Assembly: GCF_000702165.1 (NCBI RefSeq)
Contig: NZ_JNKU01000002.1
Location: forward strand, 1 to 64,000
Source of the DNA: Sharpea azabuensis DSM 18934
GTDB taxonomy: Bacteria > Bacillota_I > Bacilli_A > Erysipelotrichales > Coprobacillaceae
Direction of reading: 5' to 3'
Length of the DNA: 64,000 nucleotides
This document shows, piece by piece, positions 51,783 through 61,232 of the stretch (position 1 is its first letter; each line of letters opens with the position of its first letter). Position numbers and translations under genes: made by a program. A model generated the notes under the pieces. That model worked only from the letters and a program-made list of their open reading frames with translations. It was not told the origin of the DNA and did no database searches.

Positions 51783-52860
51783 ATTAGCGCGTGTTATCAA
51801 ACGTATGGAAACAAAGCATATTGATCATATGCTTGTTACTGATCCAACTTCTATTGACTATTTGTTGGATTATCTTAATTATCCCCATGAAAGAACTTAT
51901 GTGATGGCCATTAGCACGAATGGTCATCACCAGCTCTTTTTCAATAATCTCTTCTTTGTTGATCATGATTTAGGTATACCTATTACTTGGTTCAGCGATG
52001 CACAGGATTCATTAGGCATGATTGCAGAATACTTAAAAAAAGATGGGGCAAAGGCGATTGGTGTTGATAAAAATATGGAAGCAAGATGGCTTTTACCACT
52101 CATGGATGCACTCAGTGATGCTTCTTTCACTGTTGCAAGTGAAGTTGTCGACTTAGTGAGAGGCGTCAAGGATGAAGAAGAGATTGCCTTAATGAAAAAA
52201 GCTTCTAAAATCAATGATGAAGCAATGGGCTATATGGCTAAGACGTTAGCTAGTGGTCAATATACGGAAGCAGAAATGGATCCGCTTCTCTTGGCTTTCT
52301 ATAAAAGCAAGGGGGCAAGTGACCATTCCTTTGAACCTATCATTGGTTATGGCGAAAATGGCGCAAACCCACATCATATGAATGATGACAGCAAGCTTAA
52401 GCCAGGTGACTCCATCATTGTCGATCAGGGATGCTTATATCAGGGCTATTGCTCAGATATGACCCGTACGTTCTTCTATAAAGAAGTTTCTGACAAACAA
52501 GAATATGTTTATAATCTTGTCTTAAAAGCGCAATTAGCTGCTGAAGCAGCCATCAAGCCCGGTGTAGCTCTTGCAGACATTGACAAGATAGCTCGTGATA
52601 TTATTACACAGGGTGGCTATGGCAAGGAATTCAATCATCGTTTAGGACATTTTATTGGACGTCTTTGTCATGAAGCTGGGGAAGTCAATACAACTTCACC
52701 AATCATTGCTGAAGAAGGCATGATATTCTCTATTGAACCAGGTGTTTATATTGAAGGTGAATTCGGTGTGCGTATTGAGGATTTAGTTCTTGTTACGCAT
52801 GATGGCTGTCAGCCTCTTAATAGCTATCCAAAAGAATTAACTGTCATTGGTAATGAATAA
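51766..52860 (+). CDS. M24-family Xaa-Pro aminopeptidase/dipeptidase
   Basis: Predicted 364-residue two-metal peptidase releasing residues next to proline. The C-terminal pita-bread domain has the metal ligands in DQGCLYQGYCSDMTRTF (two D), HRLGHFIGR (H), FSIEPGVY (E) and GVRIEDL (E). The ATG at 51766 follows AAGAAGG; it overlaps aspS by 17 bases. It is third in the hisS operon, so it too is under T-box control. Confidence 0.92.
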   Translation: MVNQNRLARVIKRMETKHIDHMLVTDPTSIDYLLDYLNYPHERTYVMAISTNGHHQLFFNNLFFVDHDLGIPITWFSDAQDSLGMIAEYLKKDGAKAIGVDKNMEARWLLPLMDALSDASFTVASEVVDLVRGVKDEEEIALMKKASKINDEAMGYMAKTLASGQYTEAEMDPLLLAFYKSKGASDHSFEPIIGYGENGANPHHMNDDSKLKPGDSIIVDQGCLYQGYCSDMTRTFFYKEVSDKQEYVYNLVLKAQLAAEAAIKPGVALADIDKIARDIITQGGYGKEFNHRLGHFIGRLCHEAGEVNTTSPIIAEEGMIFSIEPGVYIEGEFGVRIEDLVLVTHDGCQPLNSYPKELTVIGNE

Positions 52861-52868
52861 AGGAATTG

Positions 52869-52896
52869 GGATTGTATTTATGCAATCCTTTTTCTT
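52869..52896 (+). terminator. Rho-independent terminator
   Basis: GGATTG (52869-52874), eight bases, CAATCC (52883-52888), then TTTTTC. Confidence 0.8.
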
Positions 52897-52943
52897 TTGC
52901 TGGACTATAAGCATATGATAGAATGATAACAGGAGGAAAACCT

Positions 52944-54578
52944 ATGAAAAGAATCTTCAGACTCTTTATCTTTATACTTATACTCATCTTCCAATTACAG
53001 CCTGCTTATGCAAGTGAAGGGGCAGTCAATAACCTGAATATTGATGTTATCATTGATCAAAGTGGTAATGCGACGGTTACAGAAACAATCGAACTCATGG
53101 CAACGCAAGGTTCAGAGTTCTATCAAGTGATGAATCGCATGAACCAGAAGGAACTGACAATGGTTTCAGTTACCCGTGATCAAACAGTCCAATATGCAAA
53201 GTTAGATAACTGGGATCCTGATGCACTGTCCCGTGAACAGAAATATAACCATTTTGGCATCAATGATAAAGGTGATTCCAATTATGAGTTATGCTTTGGC
53301 ATAGAGCATCAAGAACATACTTATACGATGGTTTATCATGTCACAAACTTCGTCAATAAATATCAAGATGCAACAGGCATTAACTATAATTTCTTTGAAC
53401 TCAATATTCCGCTCAAGAAGGCAAGCATACAAATCAGTGCACCACAGAGCTTTCAAAAGGACAATACAGAAATCTATGCCTTTGGCTACGAAGGAAAAGT
53501 AAATTTTGAAGCAGGCAGAATTAAGATGATATCAACTGGTAAGATTAAACGTATGCAGCTATTCTCTAAGACAAGCATTCCTTTTGCACATTATGATACA
53601 ACTTATGAGAATAAGACTTATAAATCACTTTTAAAGGATGCCAAAAAAGGCAGTGATTATGATGATGATGGCGTAGGTGCTCTTGGTGTCTTTATGGCGC
53701 TATTTGTAGGCTTCTTAGTGGTTGCTGGGGTGCTGCTCTTTGCCTTGGCTGATCAAGGTGATTCAAGAATCAAAAGATATATTAAGCTTTCAAAGAAAGA
53801 CAAAGAGAATATTCCTAACTTTCATGATATTCCAACCCATCATTTACTTTATGCCTCATTTTTAGTCGATCAGACAGGATTAAATAAGAAATATCATAAT
53901 CCTAAACTCATCGCTGCCTATATGCTGAAAATGATTAGGGATCGTAATGTACATTTTGTGGGGGAGAAGAAAGATTATGTTGTTGAATTTCTTGAGATGC
54001 CACAAGATGAGAATGCGAAAGAACTTTATGAAATCATGCAGAAAGCTGCAAATAAAGAGAATAAAGCAACTAGAAAAGCTCTAGAAAGTCAAATGAAGAA
54101 ACACTATAAGAAACTCTATAACTGGTTTGATGATCTTTATATGAGCCAGAAGAAATATCTTCATGATCAAGGTCATCTTCATAAAAACAAGATTGATGAT
54201 CAGACTGTTGAAGACATTCATCATACCTATGGCCTTTATAAATTCTTAAAAGATGCGGATAATATGGATGAGAAGAAAGTCCTTGATGTTATGCTTTGGG
54301 ATGATTATCTTGTTTATGCAACGCTCTTTGATATTGCTGATGAAGTCAAGAAGCAGCTTGGGGAAGTTCATCCTGATTATTATGAACAGAGTGATTATCG
54401 ACCTGACTATGATACAATCTACTGGTCAATGCTTTGGGCGAATAGTATCATGCGCGCTTCTAATACCGGCTACTCTCTATCTGAACAGCAGGTACGCAGC
54501 AGTGGCGGTGGCGGCTGGTCATCGATGTCTGGTGGTGGCGGCTTTTCGTCAGGTGGCGGAGGCGGAGGCATTCGCTGA
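52944..54578 (+). CDS. DUF2207-domain membrane protein with glycine-rich tail
   Basis: Predicted 544-residue protein. A signal peptide ends near AYASEG (residue 26). An extracellular beta-rich DUF2207 domain (27-240) starts LNIDVIIDQSGNATVTETIEL. One membrane helix lies around 250-275, a helical cytoplasmic part follows, and the tail is a Gly/Ser-rich run (about 515-544) as is usual in this family. The function is unknown. It is a single-gene unit; AGGAGG precedes the ATG at 52944. Confidence 0.88.
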   Translation: MKRIFRLFIFILILIFQLQPAYASEGAVNNLNIDVIIDQSGNATVTETIELMATQGSEFYQVMNRMNQKELTMVSVTRDQTVQYAKLDNWDPDALSREQKYNHFGINDKGDSNYELCFGIEHQEHTYTMVYHVTNFVNKYQDATGINYNFFELNIPLKKASIQISAPQSFQKDNTEIYAFGYEGKVNFEAGRIKMISTGKIKRMQLFSKTSIPFAHYDTTYENKTYKSLLKDAKKGSDYDDDGVGALGVFMALFVGFLVVAGVLLFALADQGDSRIKRYIKLSKKDKENIPNFHDIPTHHLLYASFLVDQTGLNKKYHNPKLIAAYMLKMIRDRNVHFVGEKKDYVVEFLEMPQDENAKELYEIMQKAANKENKATRKALESQMKKHYKKLYNWFDDLYMSQKKYLHDQGHLHKNKIDDQTVEDIHHTYGLYKFLKDADNMDEKKVLDVMLWDDYLVYATLFDIADEVKKQLGEVHPDYYEQSDYRPDYDTIYWSMLWANSIMRASNTGYSLSEQQVRSSGGGGWSSMSGGGGFSSGGGGGGIR

Positions 54579-54584
54579 TAACGC

Positions 54585-54620
54585 AAGAATGATATGTCAA
54601 ACATGTCATTCTTTTTTCTT
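54585..54620 (+). terminator. Rho-independent terminator
   Basis: AAGAATGATATG (54585-54596) pairs with CATGTCATTCTT (54602-54613), one G-U, then TTTTCTTTTT. Confidence 0.88.
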
Positions 54621-54625
54621 TTTGT

Positions 54626-54736
54626 TTGATTTAAAACACAGTTTAAATCAATAAAAATAGGTCATTCATGATAATGTAAGAAAATGAAAGAAACTTTCAT
54701 AAAAGAATTTCAATGCGGTTACATTTATGATAAAAT
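54626..54736 (+). promoter_or_regulatory. murC promoter region with two inverted repeats
   Basis: TTTCAA (54708-54713), 17 bp, TAAAAT (54731-54736) is the probable promoter. Upstream are TTGATTTAAA (54626-54635) / TTTAAATCAA (54642-54651), a perfect 10-bp repeat, and ATGAAAG (54684-54690) / CTTTCAT (54694-54700), ending 7 bases before the -35. The second is a candidate activator or repressor site. Confidence 0.6.
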
Positions 54737-54760
54737 TTGATAAGAGGTGAATAGAACATT

Positions 54761-56083
54761 ATGTATTATTTTATTGGAATTAAGGGCTCAGGAATGTCCT
54801 CATTAGCACGTATTCTTTACGACTTAGGCTATGAAGTTGCCGGTAGTGATATCAGCAAGTATATCTTTGTTGAAGATGGATTAAGAGAACGTGGTATTCC
54901 TATTTATACATTTGATAAGAATAATATTAAGGATGGGATGGATGTTATTATTGGTAATGATTTCCATCGTGAAACGAATGAAGAAGTGGCTGCTGCTTTA
55001 GATAATCCAAATGTAAAAACACATACATACTTTGGATTCTTAGGCAAGTTCATGAACCAGTTTATTTCTATCGGTATTGCAGGTACACATGGTAAGACAA
55101 CAACAACAGGCATGGCTTATCATCTTTTTAAGGATTATGCTCCTACATCTGTATTAATTGGTGATGGTACGGGATATGCTGAGAAGGATGCAAAATATTT
55201 TATTTTTGAATCTGATGAATATATGGATCATTTCTTAAGCTACTATCCAGATTATTCCTATATCAACAATATTGAATTGGATCATGTTGATTATTTTAAG
55301 GATCAGGATGACTATGATGAATCATTTGAAGAATATGCAAATCATGCGAAGAAAGCATGTGTTGTATGGGGTGATGACCCACATTTACCTAGCTTACATT
55401 ACACAAAGCCAGTCTATAAGTTTGGCTTAAAGGATGGTAATGACGTTCAGGCAAAGAATGTCATCAATAACGAAAAGGGCTTATCATTTGATGTCTATAT
55501 TCATGGTGAACTCTTTGGTCATTTTGCCTTACCTTTATATGGCATGCATACACTTTATAACTTATTAGGTGTTATTACACTTGGCTATCTTGAAGGCATG
55601 GATGCTTCTTATATCGAAGAAAGAATGTCAACATTCAAAGGCGTTAAGCGTAGATATACTGTTCAGGAAATTGGCAATAATGTCTATGTTGATGACTATG
55701 CTCATCATCCAACAGCTATCAAGTATGTCATTGAAGAAACAAGAACACGTTATCCAGGAAAGAAGATTGTTGCTGTCTATCAGCCTGACCGTTTCTCACG
55801 TGGTAAGTATTTCGCAAAGGGATTTGCCCAAAGCATGGATTTAGCAGACTATCCTTACTTTGTTGATTTCCCTGCCAATGCGCATAAGGAAGCTGGCATT
55901 GATATCGATGTCACATATATTACTCAATATATTCCTCGTGCCAATGTCGTGAAGGAAGATCGTGAAGGAGCAGAGCTGCTTGCTGAATATGATAATGTTG
56001 TTTATATCTTTATGTCACCAAAAGACATTTATAAGCTTAAGGACTTGGTTATTGAAGTTAAGGCTGAAAAGGAAAGTAAATAG
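54761..56083 (+). CDS. murC: UDP-N-acetylmuramate-L-alanine ligase
   Basis: Predicted 440-residue cell-wall ligase adding L-alanine to UDP-MurNAc. FIGIKGSGMSSLARIL binds the UDP part, AGTHGKTTTTGM binds ATP, SDEYMDHFLSYYPD and NNIELDHVDYF are the middle motifs, and YVDDYAHHPTAI is the C-terminal one. In Bacillus and here it precedes the DUF948/ytxH genes and ccpA. Confidence 0.95.
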   Translation: MYYFIGIKGSGMSSLARILYDLGYEVAGSDISKYIFVEDGLRERGIPIYTFDKNNIKDGMDVIIGNDFHRETNEEVAAALDNPNVKTHTYFGFLGKFMNQFISIGIAGTHGKTTTTGMAYHLFKDYAPTSVLIGDGTGYAEKDAKYFIFESDEYMDHFLSYYPDYSYINNIELDHVDYFKDQDDYDESFEEYANHAKKACVVWGDDPHLPSLHYTKPVYKFGLKDGNDVQAKNVINNEKGLSFDVYIHGELFGHFALPLYGMHTLYNLLGVITLGYLEGMDASYIEERMSTFKGVKRRYTVQEIGNNVYVDDYAHHPTAIKYVIEETRTRYPGKKIVAVYQPDRFSRGKYFAKGFAQSMDLADYPYFVDFPANAHKEAGIDIDVTYITQYIPRANVVKEDREGAELLAEYDNVVYIFMSPKDIYKLKDLVIEVKAEKESK

Positions 56084-56094
56084 GAGGAGAATAG

Positions 56095-56385
56095 ATGAGT
56101 ACATTGGACGTTTGTGTTGCCATTCTTGTTGTTGCTGGTGCCTTTGCCCTTGTCTCACTTGGCATCCTTCTGCTAAAGGCTGCTAAGACATTACAGGATG
56201 TTTCTATCATTGCCCATAACTTAGATATCACAGTCACAAAAGTGAACAAGACTGTTGATGATATCAATTACAAATTGGACTTGCTGAACGCCCCGGTTGA
56301 GCTTGTCAACAGAACATTTACTAAGAGAAGAAACTTGGGAAGTGGTCTGTTAGGATTTGTGATGAATTTATTTAAAAAGAAATAG
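56095..56385 (+). CDS. DUF948 family protein (YtxG-like)
   Basis: Predicted 96-residue protein with one N-terminal membrane helix (about 5-27) and a soluble helix of heptad character (30-70), matching DUF948 proteins that lie between murC and ccpA in Bacilli (YtxG). A link with general stress response is known for Bacillus. GGAGGAG precedes it and ytxH follows after 11 bases. Confidence 0.85.
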   Translation: MSTLDVCVAILVVAGAFALVSLGILLLKAAKTLQDVSIIAHNLDITVTKVNKTVDDINYKLDLLNAPVELVNRTFTKRRNLGSGLLGFVMNLFKKK

Positions 56386-56396
56386 GAGGAAATGCG

Positions 56397-56876
56397 ATGA
56401 AATTAGGAAAATTCTTATTCGGAGCTGCTGTGGGTGCAATTGCAGGGCTACTTTTAGCACCAAAAAAAGGCAGTGAATTACGTGAAGATCTCGTAGAAAA
56501 ATCTAAAGAGACTTATGTGAAAGTGAAGAATCTGACACGTGAAGATGTTGAAGCAATCTTAGGCGAAACTATTGAGAATGTAAAAAAGACAGTTGATGAA
56601 TTTGATTCAGATGCTTTTAAAGATTCGACAAAAGTAAAGCTTAATGATCTTCAGGCAAAACTTGAAACACTTGCTTCCCAGGTTAAAGAAAGCGAACAGT
56701 ATGCCAAGGTAGCAGAAGGTGTATCCCAGGTTGCTGAACGCTTGAATGCGAAAATTGAAGAAGCAAAGAATCAATTAAATGAAACTGGTATTTTACCAGA
56801 TAGCGACGCTATTGAAAATGAGATTGATAATGTTGAAAATGAACTTGATGAAATGATTGATGAAATTAAAGATTAA
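56397..56876 (+). CDS. YtxH-domain protein
   Basis: Predicted 159-residue protein. The N-terminus KFLFGAAVGAIAGLLLAPKKGSELREDL is the YtxH signature: one membrane helix and the LAPKKG stretch. The rest is an acidic coiled coil. Its function is unknown; in Bacillus the homologue is in the same operon. It ends 2 bases before ccpA. Confidence 0.9.
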   Translation: MKLGKFLFGAAVGAIAGLLLAPKKGSELREDLVEKSKETYVKVKNLTREDVEAILGETIENVKKTVDEFDSDAFKDSTKVKLNDLQAKLETLASQVKESEQYAKVAEGVSQVAERLNAKIEEAKNQLNETGILPDSDAIENEIDNVENELDEMIDEIKD

Positions 56877-56878
56877 CT

Positions 56879-57892
56879 ATGAAGAAGAAAACGACAATTT
56901 ATGATGTTGCTGAGGAAGCGGATGTTTCCCTTGCAACAGTATCAAGAGTTATTAATGGTTCGAATGTTGTCAAAAAGGCTACAAGGGACCGTGTTCTAGA
57001 AGCCATCAAGCGTCTAGATTTTAAACCCAACCAGGTTGCCCGTGGGCTAGCTACAAGTAAATCGACAACCATTGCTGTTGTCTTTCCACAATCCATCTTT
57101 GCGCGAGTTAAAGATATGATCGGTGGCATTGGCGATACAGGCAGAACCCTGGATTATTCATTGACGATGTATACAACCGATGAACTTGGTGACAGCAATC
57201 CTCTAGAAGATGTCATCGAAAGAGTTGTCAAGTCAAGAGCTGATGGTGTTATTCTTTTCAACAGTCAGGATATCGAAAAAGGTTTGGAGCTTACAAAGCA
57301 ATATAATTTACCAACAGCAGTCATTGGCCAAAAAACTAGTGATGATAATGTATGTTCTGTCTATGTTGATGCCAAAGCAATTGGTTATGATCTTGCAAAG
57401 AATTATCTTGACCAGGGCATTGATGATATTCTCTTTGTTAAGGCACGTCAGAACCTTATTGATTTAAATAGTCTTCATGAAGGCATTAAAGAAGCTTTTG
57501 TAGAAGCTGGTAAGACATTTGAAGATGACCGTGTCATTACGACATCCAATGAATTTGAACAGGCTCATAATGATTTCGCAAACTACCTTGATAGCCATCA
57601 GACACGACGCGTTGTGATTGCTGGATATGACAAGGAAGCAGTTGCTTTTGTACAGGCTTGTGATGACAAAGGCGTTCATATTCCTGATGATTTAGAAATC
57701 ATTGGTATGGTTGATTCGACTTATGCGATTATTTCAAGACCTAAATTGACATCTGTTCATTTGCCAATCTATGATATGGGGGCAGTTGCTGTTAGAATGA
57801 TTACAAAGATGCTCAACGAGGAAGAAATTGATGAGCGTGCTGTTTGCATGAAACATACGGTTGTTAAGCGTGATTCAACAAAATTATTATAA
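56879..57892 (+). CDS. ccpA: LacI-family regulator, catabolite control protein A
   Basis: Predicted 337-residue regulator. The helix-turn-helix TTIYDVAEEADVSLATVSRVINGS and the hinge KPNQVARGLATSKS are close to CcpA. The core is a periplasmic-binding-protein fold. CcpA with HPr-Ser-P controls carbon genes at cre sites. The murC-DUF948-ytxH-ccpA order supports the name, although other LacI members cannot be excluded. It has a weak ribosome binding site and is probably coupled to ytxH. Confidence 0.8.
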   Translation: MKKKTTIYDVAEEADVSLATVSRVINGSNVVKKATRDRVLEAIKRLDFKPNQVARGLATSKSTTIAVVFPQSIFARVKDMIGGIGDTGRTLDYSLTMYTTDELGDSNPLEDVIERVVKSRADGVILFNSQDIEKGLELTKQYNLPTAVIGQKTSDDNVCSVYVDAKAIGYDLAKNYLDQGIDDILFVKARQNLIDLNSLHEGIKEAFVEAGKTFEDDRVITTSNEFEQAHNDFANYLDSHQTRRVVIAGYDKEAVAFVQACDDKGVHIPDDLEIIGMVDSTYAIISRPKLTSVHLPIYDMGAVAVRMITKMLNEEEIDERAVCMKHTVVKRDSTKLL

Positions 57893-57897
57893 GCGTC

Positions 57898-57925
57898 AAG
57901 ACGAGATGACCTCTCGTCTTTTTGT
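57898..57925 (+). terminator. Rho-independent terminator
   Basis: AAGACGAGA (57898-57906), five bases, TCTCGTCTT (57912-57920), TTT. Confidence 0.9.
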
Positions 57926-57969
57926 TTGTTGCAACATGTGATACAATGATGCATACGAGGGGGAATTTT

Positions 57970-59259
57970 ATGAATGATTATAAAAAGCTTTTTGACCATG
58001 ATATAAAAGCAACATGGCTTTATATAAAGGTTGGCGTGAAGTGGCTGGTTATGGCCTTGCTGGTGGCAGCCGTATGTGGACCAATCGGTGCACTTTTTTC
58101 TGAAAGCATTGTCTATGTTACAAAACTGAGACATATCCATCCCTGGCTGCTCTATTTTCTGCCGCTAGCTGGTCTTGTGATTGTCTTTATGTATGAACGT
58201 TTTCATGTTGCAGGAATGGGGACGAATAATATTATTAAGGCGGCTAGACATGGGACAGTGCTGAATGCTTTGCTTATACCAGCTATCTTTGTTAGTACTG
58301 TGATCACGCATTTATTTGGTGGTTCAGCAGGCAGGGAAGGTGCTGCCTTACAGATTGGCGGGGGCATTGCCAATTATATCGGACGAATCCTGCATATGAA
58401 AAAAGAAGATTTTAAAATTATGACCCGTGTTGGCATGGCAAGCTTCTTCTCCGCTCTTTTTGGAACACCGCTTGCAGCCGCAGCATTTGGGACAATGGTC
58501 GTCAATGTCGGTGACGTTCCTTACTCAGCTATATTACCAGGACTGATTTCTTCTATTACATCAGCCTATATTGCGCGGATTCTTGGTGGGGAAGTTGTGC
58601 AGTTTAAAGTTATGGCACCTGCATATCATCCTTTCATGTATATCAAGATTATTATTCTCGCTATTCTATGTGCGATTGTTTCTATAATCTTTGTTAAGAC
58701 ATTGATTTATGTCCACAAGTTTATGACAACATATATTAAAAATAGTTATATAAGAATTCTTGTTGGTGGATGCTTGGTTGTTGTATTGACATTACTTATT
58801 GGCAATACGGATTATAATGGAGCAGGCATGGATATTATTGAAAAGGCGATTGTCCATGGTGAAGTGAAGCCAACGGCCTTCTTAATGAAAATCATCTTTA
58901 CAGCTATTACACTGGAATCTGGCTATAAGGGTGGGGAGGTTGTGCCATCATTCTTCATTGGTGCGACCTTTGGCTGTTTTGCAGCTAAGCTTCTTGGCAT
59001 CCCAGCTGGCTTTGGGGCAGCAATTGGCATGATTGGCATTTTTGGGGCAGCGACAAATAGCTTCCTATCGCCACTTTTCTTAGCGATGGAAGTCTTCCAA
59101 GGTGTCGGTTTGCTTTATTTTGCCTTGGCAGCGATTATTTGTTTCATCTTCTCAGGCTATTCAGGTCTCTATACATCCCAGCGTATTATCTTCTCAAAGG
59201 TTGGAACAATGCGTGTTGATGCCAATCCTAACCTCTATCATACTGGGGACAAGAAATGA
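57970..59259 (+). CDS. ClC-family transporter, probable CLC-F fluoride exporter
   Basis: Predicted 429-residue ClC protein with about ten helices. In place of the usual GSGIP loop it has GMGTNNIIKAARHG, and it carries GGSAGREGAALQIG rather than GK/REGP; both point to the CLC-F branch, fluoride/proton antiporters. GGEVVPSFFIGATFG replaces the GxFxP loop. The ATG at 57970 follows GAGGGGG. No fluoride riboswitch is visible between the ccpA terminator and the start. It overlaps the next gene by 4 bases. Confidence 0.82.
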   Translation: MNDYKKLFDHDIKATWLYIKVGVKWLVMALLVAAVCGPIGALFSESIVYVTKLRHIHPWLLYFLPLAGLVIVFMYERFHVAGMGTNNIIKAARHGTVLNALLIPAIFVSTVITHLFGGSAGREGAALQIGGGIANYIGRILHMKKEDFKIMTRVGMASFFSALFGTPLAAAAFGTMVVNVGDVPYSAILPGLISSITSAYIARILGGEVVQFKVMAPAYHPFMYIKIIILAILCAIVSIIFVKTLIYVHKFMTTYIKNSYIRILVGGCLVVVLTLLIGNTDYNGAGMDIIEKAIVHGEVKPTAFLMKIIFTAITLESGYKGGEVVPSFFIGATFGCFAAKLLGIPAGFGAAIGMIGIFGAATNSFLSPLFLAMEVFQGVGLLYFALAAIICFIFSGYSGLYTSQRIIFSKVGTMRVDANPNLYHTGDKK

Positions 59260-59645
59260 TCTATCTTGGTATTGCATGGATCATTATTATCATTGTATTT
59301 ATCTTGAGTTATCGCCGGCTTTTTTTAAGAATTTGGGGAATACGTGTACCAGCAAGTATCGTTGGATATCAGCTTTTAGAGGAAAATAAGCATGGGGATG
59401 TCTATTGTTTCAAAGTGCTTTATCGTCATCAAGGTATGATTTATAAGGCTAATAGTCTTGAAACATTTACACTGCCTCATGGCCACTATCCCTTTGGCCA
59501 TCGTAATGAATATGTTGAGGCTTATTTTTATCGAAGAAATCCTGATCAGGTTATGATTGCTTCAATAACCTATCCGCAAACATATTCGCTTCTTCTGCTT
59601 TTAATGGCAGGTGTCCTTGCAATCATCGGATTGTATCATTTGTAG
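59256..59645 (+). CDS. Small membrane protein, DUF3592-like
   Basis: Predicted 129-residue protein with membrane helices at both ends (about 3-22 and 106-126) and a beta-rich middle, IRVPASIVGYQLLEE through GHRNEYVEAYFYRRNPDQ. This shape recalls DUF3592 proteins, whose role is unknown. It overlaps the ClC gene by 4 bases. Confidence 0.65.
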   Translation: MIYLGIAWIIIIIVFILSYRRLFLRIWGIRVPASIVGYQLLEENKHGDVYCFKVLYRHQGMIYKANSLETFTLPHGHYPFGHRNEYVEAYFYRRNPDQVMIASITYPQTYSLLLLLMAGVLAIIGLYHL

Positions 59646-59667
59646 TAGGTTAATTCTATGTTGGTTG

Positions 59668-59917
59668 TTGACAAGAGGCTTTAACTTTACTAAACTATTG
59701 TTATCGCTATGAAGAAGACAAGTAGTTATAGAGTTTGTTGTAGAGAACTTATGGGTGGTGTAAATAAGTACAAATACTATAATGAATACACTTTGGAGCT
59801 TCTAAGTGCAAAGCTTAGACGGTGTGTGCATCGTTAACAAAGATAAGTGCCTGCTTAGCAGGAATAAAGGTGGTAACGCGAGAATTCGTCCTTTGTAAGG
59901 AGGAATTCTCTTTTTTA
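59668..59917 (+). promoter_or_regulatory. T-box riboswitch of tyrS, tyrosine specifier, with its promoter
   Basis: Promoter TTGACA (59668-59673), 17 bp, TAAACT (59691-59696). The T-box is AAAGGTGGTAACGCG (59866-59880), the terminator hairpin spans 59881-59909 with a following T run, and TAC (59787-59789) lies in the specifier position before ACTTTGGAG. This leader was used to align the other two T-boxes. Confidence 0.93.
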
Positions 59918-59932
59918 TTTAAGGAGGATAAG

Positions 59933-61159
59933 ATGGGTATTTATGAAGAATTAGAATGGCGTGGGCTGATCAAGGATGTCTCTTCGCCAGAGTTAAGAGA
60001 AAAGCTTAATAAGGGTGGTATGACTTTCTATATCGGTACAGATCCTACTGGTGATTCATTGCATATTGGACACTTTTCAAGCTTTCTTATTTCTAAAAGA
60101 TTAAAAGAGGCTGGACATAATCCTATTCTTTTAGTTGGTGGAGGTACTGGCCTAATTGGTGATCCGAAGCCAACAGCAGAAAGACCAATGATTACATATG
60201 AACAGGTCCAGCATAACTTTGAATGCTTAAAGAAGCAGGCCAGTGATATCTTTGGTTTTGAAGTTGTCAATAACTACGACTGGTATAAAGACATGAACTT
60301 CATTGACTTCTTACGTGATTATGGCAAGTATTTCAATGTCAATTACATGCTCAACAAAGAAATCATCAAGAGCAGACTTGATGAAGGTATCACATTTGCT
60401 GAATTCTCTTATATGATTATGCAGGCAATGGATTTCTTTGTCCTACATCAAACAAGAGGCGTTGATATGCAGGTTGCTGGTCAGGACCAGTGGGGCAATA
60501 TTACAGCCGGTATTGAACTAACACGTAAGAAGACAGGAGAAGAGCTCTATGGTATGACAATGCCATTATTGACAAAGAGCGATGGTACAAAGTTTGGTAA
60601 GTCTGAAGGCAAGGCTATCTGGCTTGATCGTGAAAAGACTTCACCATATGAAATGTATCAGTTCTTCTTGAATTCGGAAGATGAAAAGGTTATTGATTAC
60701 CTGAAGTTCTTAACATTCTTGGATAAGGATGAAATCATGCGCTTAGAGCAGTCAAATAAAGAAGAACCACATAAAAGAGAAGCACATAAGGCTTTGGCAA
60801 GAGAAGTCATTACCTTCCTTCATGGAGCTGATGCCTATGATGAAGCAGTAAATATTTCTAAAATGCTATTCTCTGGTGAGATTGCCAATTTGACTTATGA
60901 ACAGGTTAAGTCATGCTTTGCCTCTGTGCCATCTGTTGAAGTAGATGAAGACATGCAGATTCTTAATGCTTTAGTCAAATGTGGTGCAGCTTCTTCAAAT
61001 CGTGAAGCGCGTCAGTTTGTCAAGGGCGGATCTGTTCTTGTCAATGGACAGAAAGTGACTGACGAAAAGTTTGTTGTCAGCAAGGCCAATGCCTATGGCA
61101 ATAAAGCGACAGTCATTCGTCGTGGCAAGAAGAAATATTTCGTTATTAATCATAAATAA
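59933..61159 (+). CDS. tyrS: Tyrosyl-tRNA synthetase
   Basis: Predicted 408-residue class I synthetase. HIGH is H44-H47 (LHIGHFSS), the second motif is KFGKSEG, and AGQDQWGNI contacts tyrosine. The C-terminal S4-like domain has SNREARQFVKGGSVLVNGQKV. The ATG at 59933 follows AAGGAGG; a longer frame from 59822 runs through the T-box and is not real. Confidence 0.95.
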   Translation: MGIYEELEWRGLIKDVSSPELREKLNKGGMTFYIGTDPTGDSLHIGHFSSFLISKRLKEAGHNPILLVGGGTGLIGDPKPTAERPMITYEQVQHNFECLKKQASDIFGFEVVNNYDWYKDMNFIDFLRDYGKYFNVNYMLNKEIIKSRLDEGITFAEFSYMIMQAMDFFVLHQTRGVDMQVAGQDQWGNITAGIELTRKKTGEELYGMTMPLLTKSDGTKFGKSEGKAIWLDREKTSPYEMYQFFLNSEDEKVIDYLKFLTFLDKDEIMRLEQSNKEEPHKREAHKALAREVITFLHGADAYDEAVNISKMLFSGEIANLTYEQVKSCFASVPSVEVDEDMQILNALVKCGAASSNREARQFVKGGSVLVNGQKVTDEKFVVSKANAYGNKATVIRRGKKKYFVINHK

Positions 61160-61162
61160 TCA

Positions 61163-61194
61163 AAAAGCTCTCAAGTTAAATCTTGGGAGCTTTT
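61163..61194. terminator. Terminator after tyrS, symmetric
   Basis: AGCTCTCAAG (61166-61175) pairs with CTTGGGAGCT (61182-61191), one G-U, flanked by A4 and T4, so it could work in both directions. Confidence 0.85.
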
Positions 61195-61203
61195 ATGATA
61201 AAG

Positions 61204-61227
61204 AAAAGAAGCACAAAGGCTTCTTTT
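61204..61227 (-). terminator. Terminator of asnB (minus strand)
   Basis: AAAAGAAGC (61204-61212), six bases, GCTTCTTTT (61219-61227), a perfect 9-bp stem just past the asnB stop. Confidence 0.75.
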
Positions 61228-61232
61228 AAAAG

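Noticed and set aside
59822-59932. 37-residue N-terminal extension of tyrS
   Set aside because: It runs through the T-box and terminator hairpin; the ATG at 59933 follows AAGGAGG and fits the family start.
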